This document shows, piece by piece, positions 57,753 through 64,000 of a stretch of DNA of 64,000 nucleotides. This DNA is from Aphanomyces cochlioides (taxonomy: Eukaryota; Oomycota; Saprolegniomycetes; Saprolegniales; Verrucalvaceae). The translations under genes and the position numbers were made by a program. Under the pieces are notes generated by a model, which worked only from the letters and a program-made list of their open reading frames with translations, was not told where the DNA came from and made no database searches. The first letter of the stretch is position 1, and each line of letters begins with the position of its first letter. The stretch is from contig JAHQRK010000006.1 in the NCBI GenBank assembly GCA_019828595.1, positions 1,302,001-1,366,000 on the forward strand, given 5' to 3'.

Positions 57753-58057
57753 GATAAAGGCACCACCCCAGAAGGTTAGCGGCACCACCCCTGTACAGTG
57801 TACTTAACTGTAAATACTACTAGTACAGTACTCCGTACGTAGTAAGAAACATATGTTGTTTTTGGGAACCTAACAGTAAACTGTAAACAAGAGTGCGTTG
57901 CAGTTGAACAGGGTAGACGTACATGCTGCTCTGCCGTGGCGAAGGACATGCCAGGCTCAGGAGCTGCTTGGCGGCGCAGTTTCAGCTGGCTCAGGCAAAC
58001 CCTGAGGAGCTTTACCCTAAACATTTCCTTATTTAAGTACCGGGTGGTGCCTTTATC
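57753..58057. mobile_element. 305-bp MITE-like element
   Basis: Ends are exact 16-bp inverted repeats, GATAAAGGCACCACCC at 57753-57768 and its complement at 58042-58057. A second GGCACCACCC sits in direct orientation at about 57781-57790. There is no open frame of note and no clear target duplication, so the class is undetermined. Confidence 0.6.
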
Positions 58058-59467
58058 ACTTCCCACTTTGCAGTCAGTCTGTCCATGAACTGTGTCTCTT
58101 TGGCTCTTTTCGTCCAACATCAAGTTTCTCCAACATTATAACTGTATAAACTTATATATTGTTTAGTTTTATTTCTTGTGCAAAATGAGATCATAAAAGG
58201 TTGTTTCCGTGTTTGTCGATAGATGCTGGCTGTCGGCGACCACGCATCTCCGCTCGGCGTAAAACGCGCATCAAACCTTGAAACGTGCTAGCCACTGCTG
58301 AGACTGGGCAGGCACATCTTGTGAGCGGGGGTACTCTACATTGAATGTGCTCACATTTTGTCTAAAGAAACGCAGAAACACTATGAGACATACCTGCTCA
58401 ACAAAGCACGTAAAGTTAAGCTTATGTTAGCCACAGCATACAAAAATCTACGTCGAGATCTTTCCCCACAAGTTATTGATTGTCCGATCAGCCCACGTCC
58501 AAAGAATGCGCTTGAGAGCAGTAGTTTCTTTGAATTACTCGATTCCATGAGATCACCGTCAACAATAGGCATTAAAACCTCTCATAATTTATAGTATCCG
58601 CGAACTCTGGAAGAAACTTGAGAGCTGGTCGTTGTGGATGCATCTTCCCAGCGGGTGCGAGTGCCTCTTCGTCGCAGTCACAACACGCACAAGCTCCATC
58701 CAAATCGAATAATTCGCATCCATGTCCGACGCCCTTCTCAATTGCCAAACCCACAGTCTCTACGGATTGTTCAGATCGAATCCGTAGAGACTGACAAGGG
58801 CACGCCAAGGCTTCAATGGCGCAACCAATTCGTCCGACCTGCGTCTTAGCGAGCTCTGCATTTTTGTGGCTTTAATAATCAAAGCGAGAGACGCAACGTA
58901 CATTCGTTTCTGCTTTGCTTTTCCTCATCACATTCGGTGCCAAATGGTCGTTAAGTCGTTTCTCTGCAGGATTAACTTTCTTTCAATTGCTAGCAATTTT
59001 ACCTGTCGACTTACTAAACGCACCTTTGGTGACGGCAGCCAACTTTGCGTGTAGTGAGCTCTCTCGCGACGGCTAAAGCTGCTGGAACTTCGTCTTCCAA
59101 TTGTTCCTGGCATTGTCGTCTTGTAGTCCAGTCGTGGCTCAATTGATCAATTCCAGTCTGGATCCAAGTCACAGATGCAACTCACCATGAATCTTAATGT
59201 CACCATTTTCAAATGTCTCTCCAAAATCTCTCGGATCATTAATGAGCTTGAAAACATCATTAAAACTCAAGCATGCCAATGAACACTCCTGCTAAAATTG
59301 AATGTTCAATCTGATAGACTCATTTGTGTTGCTACTTGGCGCTCTACAGACGAGATATTGAGATATGGTGAGATATTGTAGACTAGGTACTTTTCAGCTG
59401 TTTTGCATAGAATCTGAAAGCCGGTGATAAAATCCCGCGATGCCATTGGCTGTTTCCAAAAATGTAG
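58058..59467. other. intergenic, with one weak plus-strand frame
   Basis: A frame at 58358-58594 (no ATG start; HYETYLLNKARKVKLMLATA) looks weakly protein-like but has no known domain. The rest shows nothing I can support. The FYVE-like/GAF gene may have a first exon here, since its frame opens at an AG acceptor (59467). Confidence 0.3.
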
Positions 59468-60850
59468 AGTTTGTACACCATCGATCCAGAGCATGGAAAG
59501 CCTCTGACCCACGACGAAAATGGATGGAATCCGCAGGCTGCATACGACGCCATTGTTGAATCCCAGGGCAACATGACAGATAAACCCGACAGCAAGAAGC
59601 GCCGCCTCGCCAAAGCTTGTGCGACGTGTTTCCGAACGTTTGATGCGTTCCATTGGAAGTACTCATGCCACACCTGCACCCGAGTCGTGTGTCGAAAATG
59701 CACGGTCAAAGTCGCCTGGAGCAAACGTGTCTGCTGGAAATGCGTTGTCGGTGTTCCATCCGTGATGCCATCCCATATCCGAGATGAATGTCCAGTCATG
59801 GACAAGACGGAAGGCTCCACTTGCTACCTCCCCCCGCCAGAGTCAACAGCCACACCGACTGCAACCCATTTCTCGTCCGAGTATACCTACACAGACATGC
59901 TCCCGTCCTGTCGAAGCCGAGGCGAATCCAGCGTTGATTCCTTTCTGGAAGACGGAGGTCTTCGTGTGAGTGCCAAGCTTAGTGACGACGACCACGACCT
60001 TAGTCGCTACTCGACCAAGCTTTCCAGTCGAGCTGCAGAATCGCAGTCGCTCGACTTTGACTGGGTCCATCCGTTTCCAAAAGCACCGCGACCGGCAAAC
60101 GAAGCCTCGCGTCTTGATTGTGTCTGTCGACTGGACTTTGAAACGCACATTTCGTTCCTTCAAAAAGATCCATTCTTCGCCAACCAAGTCAAGAATGCTA
60201 TGGACATTGCCGATGCCACGATCGGTTCCATCCATCTCGTGGCTGAGAACGTCGTCTTCAACCTCGGTAGCACCGGCTACAGCTCAGTCTTTGAAGTCGA
60301 CGAAGTTGCTCTCCGTGAAGAAGCTACTTGCGCTTATGGCTTGCTCCAAACCACGCCTTTGGTCGTGCTAGATACGTCCAATGATGTTCGATTTCGCGCT
60401 CACCCACTCGCCGTTGAACACAACGCGTCGAGCTACATTGTTATCCCCATTTTGGTCTCGGGTGCCAATTTGCACAAGGAATGCATTGGTACGATCGATC
60501 TGGCCCACCATACACCCCTCAGCGGTCCATTGTCACCGCTCCAAATCAAGGCATTGCAAGCGATTGCCAATGCTGTTGGAATCTACGTCGAGCGCAGATG
60601 CGCCGATTTCAACCACGTCCAAGAAAGCAACCGTGGTCGCCGACAGACAGCACCTATTGGAACAATTGAAGAGGAAAATGTAACTGACTCAATGCGATCG
60701 TCAGTCGCCAACAAGCGAGAAACGCTCAACTCTATCTGGGAACGAGCAATGCAAACGTCGTTGTACATGCGAGCGACCATCGCTGGCAACGGACCCACAA
60801 CTAGCTCACGTGGCTACATCCCAACTATGGCATCGTCCCGTGGTTTTTAA
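59468..60850 (+). CDS. FYVE-like zinc finger plus GAF domain protein
   Basis: The long frame opens right after a TAG acceptor at 59467; its first ATG is at 59573 (MTDKPDSKKRRLAKAC), so either that is the start or an upstream exon is missing. A FYVE/RING-like finger spans CATCFRTFDAFHWKYSCHTC and RVVCRKCTVKV...RVCWKC, with four Cys pairs. The PI3P-binding R(R/K)HHCR motif is replaced by HWKYSCHTC, so lipid binding is doubtful. A GAF domain covers the middle (DPFFANQVKNAMDIADATIG ... TIDLAHHTPLSGPLSPLQIK), and a Ser/Thr-rich tail follows. FYVE-GAF fusions are a known oomycete expansion. Ligand and role unknown. Stop at 60848-60850. Confidence 0.8.
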   Translation, partial: SLYTIDPEHGKPLTHDENGWNPQAAYDAIVESQGNMTDKPDSKKRRLAKACATCFRTFDAFHWKYSCHTCTRVVCRKCTVKVAWSKRVCWKCVVGVPSVMPSHIRDECPVMDKTEGSTCYLPPPESTATPTATHFSSEYTYTDMLPSCRSRGESSVDSFLEDGGLRVSAKLSDDDHDLSRYSTKLSSRAAESQSLDFDWVHPFPKAPRPANEASRLDCVCRLDFETHISFLQKDPFFANQVKNAMDIADATIGSIHLVAENVVFNLGSTGYSSVFEVDEVALREEATCAYGLLQTTPLVVLDTSNDVRFRAHPLAVEHNASSYIVIPILVSGANLHKECIGTIDLAHHTPLSGPLSPLQIKALQAIANAVGIYVERRCADFNHVQESNRGRRQTAPIGTIEEENVTDSMRSSVANKRETLNSIWERAMQTSLYMRATIAGNGPTTSSRGYIPTMASSRGF

Positions 60851-60903
60851 CTTAATGTGATTATTCCCCTCCATGAAGTCTTTCAATGGTTCCAGACGCC
60901 TTA

Positions 60904-61300
60904 CGATGCATTTGGCTTTGACTGGACTTGAACTGGTGTTGATGGAGTGGCAGTGGCGGGCTTCTTGGTGTATTTCTCCCAGTTCACTCGCGCTTTCGTC
61001 AAGATGGACGTCGTCATCGGTCGCTCCAAGGAGCTATTCCGTCGGATGGTTTCATGCACTTCTTGAATCGCAGGAAGAAGCTGCGACTTGGCTACAGCGA
61101 GATAAGCTTTTATAGCGACGATGGCATTGTACCTTTATGCAATGCCAAGTTGGCAAGAGCCTCGACCTTGTTCACTTCAGATTCTGGTGCTTCGTCGTCG
61201 ACAGCTAAGCGCAGTAACCTTTTCTCGTCATCGATCTACGCGATGTTACAATTAAGTGTGGCGTCAATGCTGAGGAAAGAGTACAGCGACTGAAGCCGGT
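60904..61300 (-). CDS. unrecognised minus-strand exons
   Basis: The minus strand carries a well-formed coding stretch ending at a TAA at 60904: AIKAYLAVAKSQLLPAIQEV, then a Thr/Pro-rich tail. Just upstream is another, KRLLRLAVDDEAPESEVNK. They look like the end of a helical protein of unknown family. The only splice pair joining them would be a 26-nt intron, which is too short, so the structure is unresolved. It may be a small gene or the 3' end of the RCC1 gene upstream. Confidence 0.35.
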
Positions 61301-61393
61301 AGTTTGAATTGCCGAGGGGGGCGATGGGACAGCAAGTAATCACAGACTTGTTGCAGCGAGTACGTTGTTCGAAAGTCTACAGAGTGATTCAGA

Positions 61394-64000
61394 CTTCATC
61401 AATCTTTCAGCTCAAAGATTTGACCTGGTGGAAGAGTGTGGTAGGGGGGGAGCTGGTCAAACAGCGTGCAGATGGGACATTTTCGCTGGGCAGAGCAGAG
61501 CAAGCAGCGTGAGAAAAACCCCGTCAAGTTGACAAATTTGTGCTCGCACGGTCCAAACGTGTGGTATTCTCGCAGGACGTCGCGGTGTGCAATGTCAGCG
61601 CAGAGAGCACGGAGGTATTTCGTGTCAATATCACTGTGCCATTTCAGTTTGACGTTGTAATCTTCAACATGTACCTTTGCGAGGGGTAGGGCCGACAGAC
61701 AACCACAGAAATGTCATCTCCACAAGCCACTGAGCTAGCTTTAGGCCCAAGGAATCTCCATTCTTCGACACCAAACACTTCGACTTGTGCCAAACTCAAG
61801 ATATTCGTCGAATCGAGCTGAATGCGAATGTAGCGACCTGTGCAATGAATTTAAAGGGAGAACATCCCGACGACATACCAAATGTATCTTCAGGAAGGCG
61901 CCATACAAGGGGATTTGTGGCGTCATCAAATTTGAATTTCAAATGGACACTGTGCGCCAGGCATTGCCGCAGCATTAGCTTCCCCCCCTCGGGCTCGAAT
62001 GGTGACTCACTGATCATAACATGGCACGGAAAGAGGTGTTGCCCTGCGTCGCCTGTTCGATTCCAAATGCGAATCATGTGAAGACGGCAATTAACGCCCA
62101 AGTCCACCTACATCATCGCCGTTGTCTTAGCCTTGGATGACAGTTTTGCGCTCAACCTGCCAGAAGGGGCAAATTTCACGAAATGTCTGTGTACAAGTGC
62201 TTTCGAATTGACCGTCGGTGTTGCCATCCAGTGCAAACGTAGCCTATCACATTTATCGTTAAAGATGAGACTATGGATGAGACTAATGCTTACAAGATAG
62301 CCTGAGTTAATGCTGCTCTGGAGTGCACGGACAGGGTATTGCTTACTACGAGCCATGTTCTGTGGTACTTGATACATGCACGTTAGTTTCGTCGGCGATT
62401 GAATAAACCTATGGACTAATTCATGCCCCGTACAGCCACCGGCGTTGTTTCCCCAGGAATACAGCTCGCCGTGGACAGTGACAGCTGCTGTGTGGGCATT
62501 ACCACAGCTATCAATGGACTTATAAGCGACAAAGAGCCACAGAATCACACCTGACAGCTACGATTGGAACTCCTTGGAGCTCTGGCAACGTCGCAAACGC
62601 AGGGCAAAATTTCCCAAGGGAGTGAGCGCTGCCACAGACGAAGAGCAGCCCTAATCAAAGGTTCTAGATGACCCGGGGAAGTCGCTTATACCTCCGGTTG
62701 TTGTGACTGAATCGCTTTGAATATCGCTCAGGACTGCAGTGTGCGAGACGCCACAGCTCACATCTACCAAGTAGTGATTTCTTAAGCTCACAACATGCGT
62801 CGGGGTGGCTAGAACTCCTAAGAGTCCCCCTTTGAGTAGATTGTCCGTGTCTAAGTTAAACAATTAGATTGATCAAATAGATTTTTCACACCCATGAATC
62901 GTCCATCACCGAGGCCAAGTCGTCCTCCGTCGCCACTTCCCCATACAAATAGTTCGCCATTGACAGTGATAGCCGCGGAGTGTGATGGACCACATGCGAT
63001 CTTCTTGACCTAGAAGGCTTGTCAACCTCCAACTTCGAATAATTGCTACTTTGGTTGGAAACGGTAGTGGCAGTGGCATAATAGTAAAGCAATCTGAAAA
63101 ATCCTCGGTTTGTTTCGAGGGTCGTTGTCGAACTGGTGTCGTGTTGGGACGTATACTTGGAGAAGCCTCAGGCTCAAGCCCCAGCTTCCCAGTAGCTACT
63201 GATCCCCAGACAAAGATCTACCCGACATTTCAAGCAATATTGGAAAATCGATAGCACTGACTTGGCCATCACTTCGCAAGGCTAGACTATGTGAATATCC
63301 ACATGCCACGCCATGAAAGCGCATTGAGCTCAGCTGGTTTAATGGCTTGGGGACTGGCATGTCTTCGTGATTCGCGTTGCCGAGGCGCCCGAAAGATCCA
63401 AAGCCCCACCCGTACAATTTTCTATCAACTATTTTAGTGTTCTCGACGAAATTTCAGTTGTTACCCAGAGTTGTGGATGGCCAGGGCATGCTTGGAGCCA
63501 ACTGAAATATCGTGTAGCGCATGCTTGCCGTGGAATTGCTTTTGAGGCGGCCCTCTCGTAGTCAGCCCGCTTGCTGAAATTGTTCTCTGACTGTTATTTA
63601 CTGCCTGATGTTTTGCAGACATATTTTTCAAGTTGAGAGCTCTCCATACCTGAAGCTCGATGCCTTCTCGCCCCATGCGATCCTGCTTGCCACGTAGCCG
63701 TCGGATTTCATCACGTTTGGCATCCCATTTATTTTGCTGAGCCTGCCACGTTGTTTCCTCTTCGTTGTATAATGCTTTCAAGAGCTTTCGCATGCTTTTC
63801 CAAATCGTTGCGCCTTTTTTCAGCACTCTATTGCACCATAATGATAGTATGCTTCTCACGACGTACTCAGTCTCGAGCTTAGTGTTGTTGTTATGTAGTG
63901 CTTGTAAAAGTTTTGTGTCCAGTCGTTTCATACGCTCGTGAAATGGAACGCCCATGCATTCAATCTCAAGGAGGAAAATTTTGCCCAAGTCGTCTACGAT
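61394..64000 (-). CDS. RCC1-repeat protein with coiled coil and F5/8C-like C-terminus, 5' end outside window
   Basis: Read leftward from the right edge, where the frame is open. First comes a basic coiled coil ([20 protein letters not shown], about 63740). Four or five RCC1 repeats follow: [13 protein letters not shown] / [64 protein letters not shown], and [18 protein letters not shown] at about 62470. Then a discoidin-like domain ([19 protein letters not shown]; after an intron [20 protein letters not shown]). A 41-nt intron (about 61640-61680) leads to a Cys-rich end, [13 protein letters not shown], stopping near 61394. RCC1 repeats form a propeller used for protein binding or GTPase exchange; F5/8C domains bind glycans or lipids. 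Partner unknown. Confidence 0.72.

Noticed and set aside
61115..61145. A 26-nt intron joining the two unrecognised minus-strand exons
   Set aside because: GT and AG are present and the phase fits, but all other introns in the window are about 37-65 nt, so it is too short to trust.

Overview
The window looks like nuclear DNA of an oomycete, most probably a Saprolegniales species of the Aphanomyces type. The reasons are very short introns (about 37-65 nt), full-length PDR-type ABCG transporters with an intact first Walker A, START/FYVE- and FYVE/GAF-type proteins, a variant bZIP protein, a tubulin-tyrosine-ligase-like gene, and a mix of Crypton, Ty3/gypsy, hAT, mariner, pogo and Harbinger-like elements. 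The species call is inference from gene content and intron size; no rRNA or other marker gene is present.

The left half (1-28.8 kb) is repeat-rich. Two diverged copies of a Crypton-like tyrosine recombinase element lie at 1-1184 and 2491-4706. An intact 1,358-residue ABCG transporter (6150-10226, minus) is followed by a 5'-truncated relative (11583-14197, minus). Next come a deleted Harbinger-like fragment (14559-14889) and a mariner-type element (15194-15902). A 6.25-kb Ty3/gypsy element (16287-22536) has landed exactly on the start codon of a third ABCG gene (22537-26616, plus), which also carries three small deletions. The LTRs and the 5-bp target duplication are clean, but the inside of the gypsy element is scrambled: its RT-integrase block and its capsid block are each inverted. 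A hAT-type element with an 8-bp target duplication lies at 27778-28318.

The right half (28.9-64 kb) is a normal gene-dense region. In order: a START-like/FYVE protein (+), a GAF/IQ protein (+), an unrecognised multi-exon gene with an OB-like C-terminus (+), a TTL-like ligase (-), a broken pogo/CENP-B transposase (-), a TPR-methyltransferase of the METTL21 type (+), a giant RME-8/DNAJC13 homologue (+, 10.5 kb), a double-basic-region bZIP protein (+), a FYVE-like/GAF protein (+), and an RCC1-repeat/F5-8C-like protein that runs off the right edge (-). Non-coding stretches between them hold a foldback element (53882-54122), a 305-bp MITE (57753-58057) and dispersed AT-rich repeats.

The gene set has no operon logic. 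Several genes concern endosomes and phosphoinositides (two FYVE-type proteins and the RME-8 homologue) and two concern cytoskeleton or signalling (TTLL, GAF/IQ). Points most worth a second look: the doubly inverted gypsy element sitting on an ABCG start codon; the RME-8 homologue whose J domain has lost its HPD motif; the Crypton pair with a conserved unnamed companion module and an Asp in place of the nucleophilic Tyr; and an ATCCGGAT palindrome found only just upstream of four start codons.
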